Shown: piece by piece, positions 23,370-33,200 of the stretch
Layout: each line of letters begins with the position of its first letter
How positions within the stretch are numbered: position 1 is the first letter of the stretch
NCBI GenBank assembly: GCA_020310875.1
Contig: CM035441.1
Coordinates: 87,716,536 to 87,780,535, forward strand
Origin: Ceratopteris richardii
Taxonomy: Eukaryota; Streptophyta; Polypodiopsida; Polypodiales; Pteridaceae
Length of the DNA stretch: 64,000 bases
Direction of reading: 5' to 3'
The notes under the pieces: model-generated
The model's database searches: none
Seen by the model: the letters and a program-made list of their open reading frames with translations, nothing else
Told to the model about the DNA's origin: nothing
Translations under genes and position numbers: made by a program

Positions 23370-26300
23370 TCACAAATTGGGGTTGGGTGGTTTATTACAA
23401 GTCTTAGGTTGCCAAACACCATGGATGGCTTTTGGTCTTGGTTTTGTGGAGACTCGGGAGGGCTGCATGAGTAATTCCGCTGGGGGTTGTTGTGTCTTCG
23501 GGACCCATTTACGAGTGAGTCTGTGCGTGCTTCTAGGTGGCAGTGTGTTCGAGTGTATCAGACAAGAGTGGGTGGCGGCTGCTTGAGCGAGTGGACCCTG
23601 TCGTGTATGATGCGAATTGTGTGGGACTAGTTGAGCCTGCAAGCAAGCCTTAGGCACCCAAATTTGTCTTGGTTGTGGGTCAACCTTCATCGACTTTCTG
23701 GGCACCCAGATAGATTTCACTTTCTCAACAGAGATTTTAGAAGTCCTCTTATTAGTATCATGTCGTCGATTACTAATAGGTGGTTGAGACAGTTGTCGCG
23801 ACTTGGCTATAGTCGGCAGCTCATCTTTTCGCACCCATTTTTGTTTCACTGGTTGAGTTGTTCGGCTTCGCGCGTTCTTTTGGTCTCCCGCATGGAGAGT
23901 CTTCAGTAATTGATCTACCCTTAGTTGCTGCCTCCTTCTGGCCTTTGGAAAAGAAGGGAGTTCCGCCAATGCCTTGACTTTTCTATTGAGATCTCCATTC
24001 CTCTGCATCACATAGCTTTGGACAAGAACAGCATGGTCAACTTCATGTGTACCCCTGGAAGGACCAGGAGTATATGCCTTTCCTAGTTCCTGAGGTGCTC
24101 CATTATCTAACTCAACGGTGATTCTACTCTGATTCACCCATACTTGAAGAAGTCCACTTCTTAGGTTTAAGTTGACTGCTTGGTCATAAATCCAGTCTTG
24201 ACCCAAGACAAGAGGTTCGGTGAGGTCCTCATCTTGACACACTAGTACTCTGACTGCCAATCCTTCGTCTTGAATGGATGCACCTGAGTCAATCAAAGCT
24301 CTTACAGTCTTTGCACCTTTTCCTTGTCCTATATCTAAGGTTATAAAAGGACGTCGATCAATTATCCTATGAGAGCTGATACCTGAAACTTCACACATAG
24401 CCACATGATATCCTTGGTCTTCATATGCATCTGGCCTAGGTTGCTCTCTACCTTGTCTCCTTAATTTCATTCTCCGTATGCGCTCTAAGGCTTCTGCTTG
24501 AGCTTCTTCTCGAATCCGCTTTTCTTCTTCTTTGCGTTTCTTAGCAGTGTTGAGTCGGCTTAGCATTTCCTCTGTGAGAGGTTCCTGATACAACTTGACT
24601 CTGCAACCACTAATGTAACTTGGGAGAACATCACCTTCTAAGGTGGCTAGCTGCACTGCTCCACTTGTTGAGATTCTATTAATGATCATGGGTCCGTAGC
24701 CTCTCTTCTCTAGTTTCCTCGCATGTTGTTTCAACGTGTAGACTAGTACCAGGTCTCCTGCTTTCAAGCCTTTATCCTTAACATGGGCATCAAAATATGC
24801 CTTCTGTCGTTTCTTAGCTGCATATATCCCTGCTGCCGCCCTCAGTCTTGTTTCTCCTAATCGTTCAAGGTTAAAAAGTCTAGAGGAGAGTTCATGACCC
24901 GTCCATTCATGCTCTTGTGCTACTTTCAGTGTAGGTATTAAGAAGTCCAATGGTAGCACTGCATTTTGGCCAAATACCATCTGAAAGGGGGTGGCTTGGA
25001 GTACCGTTTTGTAGGCAACTCGGTATGCCCAAACAACATGGTGTAGCTGTTTGTCCCAATCAGAGCGTTTATTGTTCACTAATTTCGTGAGTACATTGCA
25101 TAAGATCTTGTTGGTGCTCTCAGCCTGGCCATTTGCTTGAGGGTGACAGGGGGCAGACTTCTTATGTACTACCAAGAATTCTTGGAGCATATTTTCAATA
25201 ACTTCATTCAAGAAGTGAGTGCCTCTATCACTAACTAGCTCTATAGGTAGCCCATATCTAGTGAACACATTCTCAAATAAAAACTTGGCTGTTGTTTGAG
25301 CATCGTTCTTCATTGTGGCTTTTACCTCTACCCACTTTGTTAGATAGTCTGTCGCAACAATGATATATTCTGCATGGGAACCCTTAGCTGGGGGATTAAT
25401 AGGACCTACAAAGTCTATTCCCCACTTAGAGAATGCACGTCCACCCATCATAGGTGTCAGTGGCATCTCATCTTTACGTATAGGATATTGAGTTCTCTGA
25501 CAGACATCACATCGTTTCACATAGGTATGTGCATCCATGTGAAGGGTCGGCCACCAGAAGCCCGCAAATAGTATTGCCTTGATCACCCGGTCTGGTCCAA
25601 AGTGTCCTCCTGCTACACCTTGGTGAGCAGTGTCCAAGATCTTGAGATATTCACTCTCATGGACACATAGTCTGAGGTAACCGTCTTTACCACGTTTGTA
25701 TAGATTATCACCAATAAGTGAGTAATCCTGGGCTTCTTGTTCTAAACTCCTTTTCCTAGCCAGAGTTATTTCTGGAGAGAATGTTTTCGTCCTCAGAAAG
25801 GATACTAGTGGTTCACTCCAATCCGGCACTATGGACACTTGATAAAGAGTGGCATGTTCCACAGGTGGTTTAGTGCAGCAGATTGGGCATTCCTTGTACA
25901 ACTTTTGGACATCAGCTTCCATAGTCGGCCAATGCACTCCGAGTCTCCATAGAGTCTGTAGGGTTCGTCGCTTTGAGTAGTGTTGCTCTAAGGCACCTAC
26001 ATGTGCTATTTGCAACCATTTAGCGTACTCATCTTCTTCCACACAACAGGCCAAGATTCCTTGATCTGTGTGCTTGTACATACTACCTGCCATGATGTGA
26101 TACTTCTGGGCTTTTACTACCTCTCTATCCTGTGTGTTTATTACTGGGTGGTTAGGCCCGTACGTCAATACTGGCACTAATGGCTTAGCCCACTGCGGCA
26201 CCACTTCCAAATTAAACAAGTAAGCATCAGGAAGGTCATTTGACACTCCTTGTGGGGCTTCTCCAGATGTGAGCCTAGAGAGATGGTCTGCTCTCAAATG

Positions 26301-26624
26301 AGTCCTCCCTTTTCTCACCACTACCACAAAGTCATATTCCATTAGTAAGAGAAACCATCTTACTAATCTACCTGTATTGCATGGTTTGTTTACCAAGTAC
26401 AACATTGCCTGATGGTCAGTAAAAAATTTAAACTTATTTGCAAGCAAATAATGTCTAAACTTTTTAACTGCATATACCATGCCTAATCCTTCTCTCTCCG
26501 TAGTGGTATAATTTCGTTCAGCTGCGTTCAATTGTCTACTAGCATAGGCAATTGGAAGATCCATATTACCTTCACCAGTAGGTTGAGCAAGCACACATCC
26601 AATGGCATAATTGGATGCATCCAC
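23370..26624 (-). CDS. gypsy-1 pol: RNase H, double HHCC, integrase, second protease-like domain
   Basis: Open frame of 1,084 residues; the Met at 26624 is internal to RNase H (DASNYAIGCVL), since TGA at 26646-26648 cuts the frame from RT. RNase H covers 1-118 (FFTDHQAM, RADHLSR). Two similar segments follow, about 141-251 and 266-378, each ending in an HHCC zinc motif: H208/H215/C246/C249 and H334/H341/C372/C375, with identical spacing. The integrase core has D404, D466 and E502, so D,D-35-E is kept. A GPY/F-like part (KRGYGPMII) is near 640. After a Lys/Glu-rich helix comes a retropepsin-like part, ALIDSGAS at 776-783 and LVLGQDW at 805-811, too short between the motifs for a whole fold. 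A basic tail has W930, W973, W989, W1040 and W1071 in W-x-[PR]-[KR] motifs. Confidence 0.85.
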   Translation of the reverse strand: MDASNYAIGCVLAQPTGEGNMDLPIAYASRQLNAAERNYTTTEREGLGMVYAVKKFRHYLLANKFKFFTDHQAMLYLVNKPCNTGRLVRWFLLLMEYDFVVVVRKGRTHLRADHLSRLTSGEAPQGVSNDLPDAYLFNLEVVPQWAKPLVPVLTYGPNHPVINTQDREVVKAQKYHIMAGSMYKHTDQGILACCVEEDEYAKWLQIAHVGALEQHYSKRRTLQTLWRLGVHWPTMEADVQKLYKECPICCTKPPVEHATLYQVSIVPDWSEPLVSFLRTKTFSPEITLARKRSLEQEAQDYSLIGDNLYKRGKDGYLRLCVHESEYLKILDTAHQGVAGGHFGPDRVIKAILFAGFWWPTLHMDAHTYVKRCDVCQRTQYPIRKDEMPLTPMMGGRAFSKWGIDFVGPINPPAKGSHAEYIIVATDYLTKWVEVKATMKNDAQTTAKFLFENVFTRYGLPIELVSDRGTHFLNEVIENMLQEFLVVHKKSAPCHPQANGQAESTNKILCNVLTKLVNNKRSDWDKQLHHVVWAYRVAYKTVLQATPFQMVFGQNAVLPLDFLIPTLKVAQEHEWTGHELSSRLFNLERLGETRLRAAAGIYAAKKRQKAYFDAHVKDKGLKAGDLVLVYTLKQHARKLEKRGYGPMIINRISTSGAVQLATLEGDVLPSYISGCRVKLYQEPLTEEMLSRLNTAKKRKEEEKRIREEAQAEALERIRRMKLRRQGREQPRPDAYEDQGYHVAMCEVSGISSHRIIDRRPFITLDIGQGKGAKTVRALIDSGASIQDEGLAVRVLVCQDEDLTEPLVLGQDWIYDQAVNLNLRSGLLQVWVNQSRITVELDNGAPQELGKAYTPGPSRGTHEVDHAVLVQSYVMQRNGDLNRKVKALAELPSFPKARRRQQLRVDQLLKTLHAGDQKNARSRTTQPVKQKWVRKDELPTIAKSRQLSQPPISNRRHDTNKRTSKISVEKVKSIWVPRKSMKVDPQPRQIWVPKACLQAQLVPHNSHHTRQGPLAQAAATHSCLIHSNTLPPRSTHRLTRKWVPKTQQPPAELLMQPSRVSTKPRPKAIHGVWQPKTCNKPPNPNL

Positions 26625-26645
26625 ATGAACATGGAAAGGCTTATT

Positions 26646-28350
26646 TCAATCTGGTGTGGTCAAGATTGGTGCTGAACACAATCTTCGTTTAAGCTCCTGG
26701 AAGGAATTTTCACATTCATCGGTCCACTCAAAGTTAGTCAGAAGTCCGTACAGAGGCTTTGCTATGATGGCATACATGTGTATAAACCGTCGGTAATAAC
26801 CACAATGCCCCATGAAAGCTTGTACTTCCTTGACATTCCTTGGCCTAGGTAGCTCTGCTATGGCTCTCACTTTCTCTTCATCAGTGGATATGCCATTCTT
26901 TGACACTATGTGTCCTAAAATCTTACCTTGCCTGACCATGAAAACGCACTTTTCTGGGTTTAGGCAGACTTGATATTCTCTACATTTGTCAAAGATTTGT
27001 CTGAGTTCAGGGATATGGGTTTGTCTAATGTTGGAATGAGCACAAAGATCATCAACATAGACTTCTAAATTCTTCCTCAGGAACTCCTTAAATACATGGC
27101 ACATCAGCCTCTGGAAGGTTGCTGGTGCATTGGTAAGCCCAAATGGCATTACCCGAAAGGCGAATATGCCCCATTCTGTGGCAAAAGCTGTCTTATGTTG
27201 ATCCTCTGGAGCTATGGCTACTTGATTGTAGCCCGAAAATCCATCAAGGAAGCTGTACACTTCCTTGCCTGCTACTCTTTCTAAGAGATGTTCTGTGATG
27301 GGAAGCGGATAGTTATCTCGGATTGTGGCTGCATTAACCTTCTTCAAGTTAATGCACACACGCGTTTCCATTTTTCTTGGGCACCACTGCGATGGGGGAT
27401 ACCCACTCAGCATGCTCAATTTCATAGATGAATCCAGCTTCAACCAGTCTATCTATCTCTTCCTTGATCTTGGCCGCATAGTTGTCATTGTATGTGTATG
27501 GCTTTTGCTTAGAGGGCCTAGCATCTGAGGTCATGGGGATAGTGTGTGAGCATATGTCTGGATCAACACCCTTCAAATCCTTGTAACTCCAAGCGAACAC
27601 ATCTCTGTATTCTCTTAGCAAGGCTATCAATTCTTGCTCTTCTTCTTCCGTCAGGTCATGTCCGATGTAAGTGCATCTCTCTTCTCCTTCTTCTAGGGCC
27701 ACTACTATTTTTTTGGTGGTTTCTTTGTTATCATAGGCCTCTCCTGATTGTGCCTCTCGTTTAGGCATTCTGATCATGACTCGTCTGTCATCTATCTCAT
27801 ACTTTTTAAAGTTTTCCGGGACCTCAAACAAAGATTCTTCCTCTTCTGGTGTGACTGCTCTCTTCTTTCTTTTCTTCCCTTCTTCCTTCGGGGTCACATG
27901 TGTGGCTAGCCTTACATCACTTGTAAGTTCTCCGTGCCTTTGGGTTTGAAATTCTACTCCATAGAAATATTCTTCATCTGATGCAAAAGGTGGATCCATA
28001 ATGATTGACTCTAGATCGGAGTCGCTTGCATCCTCAAATGCATCAGGGTTAGGTTCGCATTCTTCTAACACGGCCTCTCCCATGATTGGCTCTATGGAAA
28101 AAACTGAAATGTCGTAGCCATCCTCATCATAGTGGGGTGTCCATTGTTCCTCATTGATGGCTACATCCATTGTTGCTAGGATTTCTGCCCAGCCGTGGGG
28201 TTTGAATTCTTCGTCAGGAAATACTACAGGTGCATAGGCTGGGTCTTGAATGGGTCTATGTGTTTCGTTTGCACCTATATCTCTGGCCTTTTCTCTTTTC
28301 TCCTCTTCTACTGCTACTTTGCACATCCATAAGTGGGTGTCTTCATGCAT
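26646..28350 (-). pseudogene. gypsy-1 reverse transcriptase
   Basis: The frame 27349-28350 carries the pre-RT part and the RT start (DVFAWSYKDLKGVDPD, HAEWVSPIAVVPKKNG). One base missing near 27365, in the A-run after PKKN, moves the frame to 26646-27443, which has INLKKVNAATIRDNYPLP, SFLDGFSGYNQV, FAFRVMPFGLTNAPATFQ and YVDDLCAHSN, with the catalytic YVDD intact. TGA at 26646-26648 ends it where RNase H should begin (TPD, then NKPF). It continues in the same frame as the protease ORF upstream, from which only a TAA separates it. Confidence 0.9.
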
Positions 28351-28362
28351 CCATGAGGATCC

Positions 28363-29577
28363 TTATCCTATGGAATGCACAGATTCCGTATCATCTTTGG
28401 CTCTATGGATGGGATTCCATTGAATAGGGGGAACATCTCTATGAGAGTAATCTTTGAGATTCACTTTGGTCGTAACACCCAAGTGTTGCAGGTACAAAGA
28501 ATTGGTTCCCCAATCCTGTACCACTTGCAACTGTCGCATAAAAGGTCGTCCCAAGATCATTTCATAGGCATGGTTCTTGCTAAAATCGCATATAGCAAAT
28601 GTATGCTCAAACTCGACACCACAGGTGGTGAGAGTTATTCCTTCTAGCAATCCTAAGGGTCTCTCTATGTGACCATCGGCCATCTGCAATTTCATTCTCG
28701 TTGGCCTGAGTGCTGGCTTGCCCCAACGCTTCCATAGGGAAGTGGTGGCAATTGCAACTCCTGCACCTGAGTCCAAAATTGCCTTGGTGGTGTGCCCCTG
28801 GTAGGTAATGGGAAGATAGGTGTTCCCTTCTTCACCTTCACACATGTCTCCTATCTTATCCAAGGGTATTTCTGGCACTGTTCTCTGGGATCCTACCTGG
28901 GAACGAGGTTTTGCTATCTCTGGTACTTGTTTGGCTACATGTTTCCATAGTTCTGGCCTTACTTTGAGTAGCTCTTCTAAGGTGAGGTTGCACTGTACTT
29001 TAGTGTTTTTCACTACCTCTGTGTTCCTAGGTATGATCGAGTCTTCGTTTCTTACCATGACCGTGGGTGCTCTCATACAAGTAGACTTAGCTTCCCATGG
29101 GCCTGTGAAGTGGGGTAATTCTTGTAGAGAGTTAGACTCAAAGTCTAGTCTTTCCTGAGAGTGGGTGCTCTCCTGCTCCTCATAAATGGATGGGATGTCT
29201 TGTGGGAATTGGTCGTGTGCATCATCCACCAGTTCAATGGGAGGAGGCACTTCACTTTCTTTAGCCCATTTGTCTTCTTGAATCTCTCGTAGGAATTCTG
29301 GTGTGAATCGATTCATAGAAGATGATGTGTCTGGCTCCGTAGAGTTAGGCACATAAGCTTCAGGCACATAGGCTTCAGGCACATAGGCTTCCCGGGCAGG
29401 AAGACTTGCAGCTTCACTTGCCTTGTCCTTGTGTTGAGAGGCGGGTTCCTTTTCTGATTGTGCAATCAACTTCTCTATTCTTTCCAATAGTCCATCAAAG
29501 TGCAACTGTTTCTTTGCTGAACTAGAGATGTTAAAGAGGCGACTGGCTTCAAACATGGTCTGAGCCAATTCCACCAT
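28363..29577 (-). CDS. gypsy-1 protease frame (first retropepsin)
   Basis: A 404-residue open frame; the sense stays open upstream to a TAG near 29667. It has no capsid or zinc knuckle. Residues about 69-83 repeat EAYVP three times. NLTLEELLKVRPELW near 205 is the block usually found just before plant Ty3 protease. The protease follows: YLPITYQGHTTKAILDSGAG near 250-270 (active site DSG) and MILGRPFMRQL near 345. The frame ends with TAA at 28363-28365; RT resumes in the same frame four codons later. Confidence 0.85.
   Translation of the reverse strand: MVELAQTMFEASRLFNISSSAKKQLHFDGLLERIEKLIAQSEKEPASQHKDKASEAASLPAREAYVPEAYVPEAYVPNSTEPDTSSSMNRFTPEFLREIQEDKWAKESEVPPPIELVDDAHDQFPQDIPSIYEEQESTHSQERLDFESNSLQELPHFTGPWEAKSTCMRAPTVMVRNEDSIIPRNTEVVKNTKVQCNLTLEELLKVRPELWKHVAKQVPEIAKPRSQVGSQRTVPEIPLDKIGDMCEGEEGNTYLPITYQGHTTKAILDSGAGVAIATTSLWKRWGKPALRPTRMKLQMADGHIERPLGLLEGITLTTCGVEFEHTFAICDFSKNHAYEMILGRPFMRQLQVVQDWGTNSLYLQHLGVTTKVNLKDYSHRDVPPIQWNPIHRAKDDTESVHSIG
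29348..29392 (-). repeat. Three 15-bp tandem repeats coding EAYVP
   Basis: GGCACATAAGCTTCA at 29348 recurs at 29363 and 29378 with one to two changes, giving the EAYVP triplet in the protease-frame linker. Confidence 0.85.
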
Positions 29578-30690
29578 CTTAGCACAAATTTTGGTTTGTT
29601 CTAGCTCTAGTTCTGCTCTAGGGTAACACTTTTCATGATCAAAATCCTTTGGTGCCCCCTTGGCTTCCTAATACCACTCGAAGGTCAACTTCAATTTGGC
29701 CTATCTAAAAATCAATGCACTATCTTTAAGAAGCTTTCCAATGCACTCTAGAGCTCAAAAAATGGATTTTGGCTGAAAAAGTTATGTCAAATCAGGCTCC
29801 TAAGGGTCAAAACAAGATCTCAAGATCTCATGATACACGATACTTAGTAAGTATTGGCAATACTTAAGAGCAAATGATACATTATACTTGTCCTTGGGTG
29901 ATACATGATATTAGTCCTGATGATATGATACTTAAGCTTGATGATACTTGGAATTTCATGATATGATACCTAGCTCCAACACGATACACGATACTTCGGC
30001 TAGATAATACACAATACACAAGAGATACGATACGATAATTGATTTTATATGATACATGATACACAAGGGAGCATGATACACGATACATGATATCAAACCC
30101 GACAATACGATACAAACCTTCATGATACACGATACTTGAGCACTCCTGATACTCTACCTGATGATACATGATACTTGAGAAGTATCATGATACACGAGAA
30201 TTTTGGTGTCGTGATACCTGAAATCAACCGATCATAATACTTGGACTTTTTGAAGTCCAAATTCAAAAATGTTTGCAAATATGCACTCTTTGTGACCTCC
30301 TTCTCACTCCTATGTGCTTGTAAATGCAAAATCTCTCACCTAACCTACAATACTACACTCATGATACTTGATGCAAGTCTTGTCACATGCATGACGATCA
30401 CTCAATTTTTGGGTATTTTGAGACTATTTCAAGAGTATTTCTTTAGTGTCTCAGCTCTAAACTCCCTCTAGGCTTCTTGAACACAGCCATAAACAAAAAC
30501 AAGGTGCAAATGGTGAATGTATAGTAAAAAAAACAATTTTTTTTGTGAACATGAAGATGGAGAAGATGGTGATGATGATGATGATGTAGGTGGAGAAACA
30601 ATCACAAACTGAATAGAAAATGACTATTTTTTACCATCCAACATTGCTACTCTATGTCTTACCATCACATGCTTGTCCTCAAAGTTCTGT
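29578..30690 (-). other. gypsy-1 leader without gag
   Basis: This 1.1-kb stretch lies between primer site and protease, where gag should be. I see no capsid, knuckle or long frame. 29830-30240 is the GATAC repeat field. 30530-30600 is A/T-rich with a GATGAT run. The rest shows nothing I can name. Confidence 0.7.
29830..30240. repeat. GATAC-rich degenerate repeat field
   Basis: The words GATACACGATAC, GATACATGATAC and GATACTTG recur dozens of times with irregular spacing over about 400 bp. It looks like a decayed tandem array with a roughly 10-bp period. Confidence 0.8.
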
Positions 30691-30714
30691 CCCTGGCAAT
30701 GATGCCAAATTTGG
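30691..30714 (-). other. gypsy-1 primer binding site (decayed)
   Basis: The minus strand reads TTTGGCATCATTGCCAGGG beside the LTR. It resembles TTTGGCGCCGTTGCCGGGG, the tRNA-type primer site common in plant Tat/Athila elements, with C-to-T and G-to-A changes. Confidence 0.65.
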
Positions 30715-31300
30715 TGTCACCCTAGCACAATGGTGAGTACCAACATGAGGAGATCCACCTGATAAATGTCAATCTGGGGAAAGGTGAGGACTGGTATGAA
30801 GACCATGAGCAAGTGAATGCACAAGTACATGAGTGAGAAGCACACAAGCATGCACACACACACACACATGTACACACAAGTTAGAACAAAGAGAGCAACA
30901 ATGGAAAGCTTTCTATTCAAAAGAACTCTCTCACAAAGCTTCAAACTCTAACAAGCCAACCTTGAAAATGAGCTCTCTAGCTCTTTTTATAGTTTTCGGA
31001 CTACTTTTGGCCCTGTCCCGACCTAGTATCTAGCTTAATTAAAAATTAGGTTCTAGGTTAGGTTCCTTGGCTTATTTAGGGGTCCAGCAAAATCTAAAAA
31101 TTATGAAAATTGGTAGGTAGATACTTCTAATACTCCTCAAGATCAAGGACTCCTCAATTTGAACAAAATAGAGCTGGTAAAATATGAAATGTTATTTACA
31201 ATGGTTTTTAGTGATAAAAATCATTGTTTTTATAGGGATGTCTTGTGAAAATTTGACATGTGCTTCTTGGGGCTCCCTGCATGCTCCCTCTTCTTATGTG
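30715..31300 (-). repeat. gypsy-1 5' LTR, truncated
   Basis: It starts TGTCACCC beside the primer site and matches the 3' LTR to about 31290; the last 100 bp or so (start of U3) are missing. A (CA)n microsatellite lies at about 30852-30880, also present in weaker form at 19280-19310. TATA motif at 30983-30992. Confidence 0.75.
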
Positions 31301-31351
31301 CCCACTTCTTTGATGTGATCCCATGCTTTGTGCTTGAACTTGAGTGCCAAG

Positions 31352-32195
31352 AGTGAGCTCACATATTTTCTAGGTATGCAATTGATTTATATAGATGAAG
31401 GGATGTATCTAAATCAAAGAAGATACATTCAAGACCTACTTCTTAAGTTTAGAATGGACAACACAAAGCTTGGAGGTACACATTTGGAATTGAACCATAA
31501 ACTTAGTGTTTTTGAAGATGATTAGATTTTTTATCCTAAAGAGTTTCAAAGCTTAGTTGGTATCTTGATAAATGCTACTCATAGAAGACCAGATATATCA
31601 TATAGTTTGGGAGTTCTTAGTCAATTCATGCACTCACCTGGAAGGCCACACATGGAGAGTATTCAAGTACCTCAAAGGAACACTTAATCAAGGTATCTTG
31701 TATCCTAATTTTTCAGATTTGGATATCAAAATCTATTCATATGCAGATTGGGCATCAGCAAAGGATGATAGAAGAAGTATATCTAGATACTTAGCATTTT
31801 TAGGTTCAAAATTGGTTTCTTGGAGTTCCAAGAAGCAACCGACAATTGATTTATCTTCAACTGAAGCAAAATATAGAGGTCTAACTATTGCAACTCAAGA
31901 CACAATATGGCTCAAGGAGTTGTCCTCACATTTGGGACTTGTAAGTTCCAACCCTCACATACTTGGCTATAATGTAGGTTCCATGCATCGAATTGAAAAT
32001 ACAATTTTCCATGAAAGGAAAGAGCACATAGAAGTCCATTACCACTTTGTAAGATAGAAGCTTATGGCAAAGGAAATTGACAATTCATTTGTCCCTCCAG
32101 AGAAGCAAATAACAAACATGATGACAAAGGCACTTGATGGGATAAAGCTAGGCAGATTCAAATCTATGGCAGGTATTCAACATATCAGAGAATGA
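31352..32195 (+). pseudogene. copia-3 RT/RNase H C-terminal fragment
   Basis: The fragment starts inside RT (ELTYFLGMQL) and runs through LNHKLSVFEDD, RPDISYSLGVLSQFMH, RNase H (SYADWASAKDDRRS, DLSSTEAKYRGL) and HIEVHYHFVR to TKALDGIKLGRFKSM, ending in TGA at 32193-32195. Several stops and frame changes occur, at 31523 and near 31640 and 32057. Everything upstream in gag-pol is missing; the break meets the truncated gypsy-1 LTR. Confidence 0.85.
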
Positions 32196-32212
32196 AGACT
32201 CAAGCATACTTA

Positions 32213-32226
32213 GCTTGAGGGGGAGC
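32213..32226 (+). other. copia-3 polypurine tract
   Basis: GCTTGAGGGGGAGC stands right before the LTR start at 32227. Confidence 0.75.
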
Positions 32227-33200
32227 TGTCTTGGGGTGGAAATGATCTACATCAAAACCATCATTTGAATGATGTGACTCCTTGTAGATTTCTATTTGCA
32301 TTCATTTATTGTATTGAAAGTTTGATCATAGGATCACCTTCTTATGTAATTTCAAAATCATTTATCTTTTTAAATAGAAGAGTGAAATGCCAACAAGCCA
32401 CTAGTTTGGAGTGGTTGAGATAGATTCTAAATCAATCAATCGAAAGGTAGATGTAAATCCAACTTTCACTTTTCCTAGATTATAGGAAAAATAGATTCAA
32501 TCAATTACAACAAATTATCCCACTCAATTTGAAGTTGTATTCAAGAACATTGAGTCGTGGAAAGCTACCCAAGAGTCTATCTTATTACTCTCAAACATTA
32601 TACACTATGTTGGAAGACAATTGAATCAATATACATACACTTTTGGCCATCATTGTCGTGCTCCTTCATTTTTGTGCTCCTTCCTCAAACTTAGTCAAAT
32701 TGTAGAGTTTGGTGCTATTTCTAGAGAGGTCCAAATCAAATTATTAAGCATTAATTGGAAAGATATTACCATCTAGAATATGTATACAAATTTTCAAGTC
32801 ATTGGGTTCAATAAATACAGAGAAATCTTAGTTTTACATTATTGGGGTCATCTTTTGGAGATGCTTGAAAAATTGGGATGACATCCAATCAGTGTTAAGG
32901 TGATTGCTCCTTCATTGGTTGATGGAAATTAGGACCTTTATGGAATTTAGCATCCAACCCTATGTATGACACTCCCTTAAAAGGAATTATTCTGATTGAA
33001 ACTTTCTTGGCTTCTTTGAGTGTTTGAAGTCATAACATCCATCCAAATTTAGAACATTTTTGTGAGGTAGTGAAGGTGCAAGTAATCTGTTTTGCATCAA
33101 ATTGTTCTTGTTGATCTTTCAAAGTAGCTATTGGGTTTTATTGCACTAACCACAAGCATACAAGGTCTAGTTTACATATTCAAAAAGCTAGGCCTAGCCC
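32227..33200 (+). repeat. copia-3 3' LTR (right end uncertain)
   Basis: It starts TGTCTTGGGG after the polypurine tract. The sequence is A/T-rich and non-coding. I cannot fix its end; copia-4 sequence is recognisable by about 33430. 33200-33430 shows nothing I can name. Confidence 0.5.

Larger units (their letters stand above)
19161..31300 (-). mobile_element. Ty3/gypsy element gypsy-1 with post-pol ORF
   Basis: From right to left: 5' LTR remnant (30715-about 31300), primer site, gag-less leader, protease frame, RT-RNase H, a double HHCC plus integrase plus second protease-like frame, a long ORF3, polypurine tract and 3' LTR (19161-19837). The conserved RT neighbourhood (DVFAWSYKDLKGVDPD) and lack of a chromodomain suggest the Tat/Athila side of Ty3/gypsy. 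The two LTRs agree only about 80% by eye and their flanks do not match (copia-2 gag on the left, copia-3 RT on the right), so the copy may be a mosaic. Confidence 0.82.

Noticed and set aside
29830..30240. CRISPR-like array
   Set aside because: Units are short, irregular, without distinct spacers, and the DNA is plant nuclear.
31328..32230. copia-3 tail as the displaced part of copia-2
   Set aside because: Orientation is opposite and it covers RT/RNase H, which copia-2 already has.
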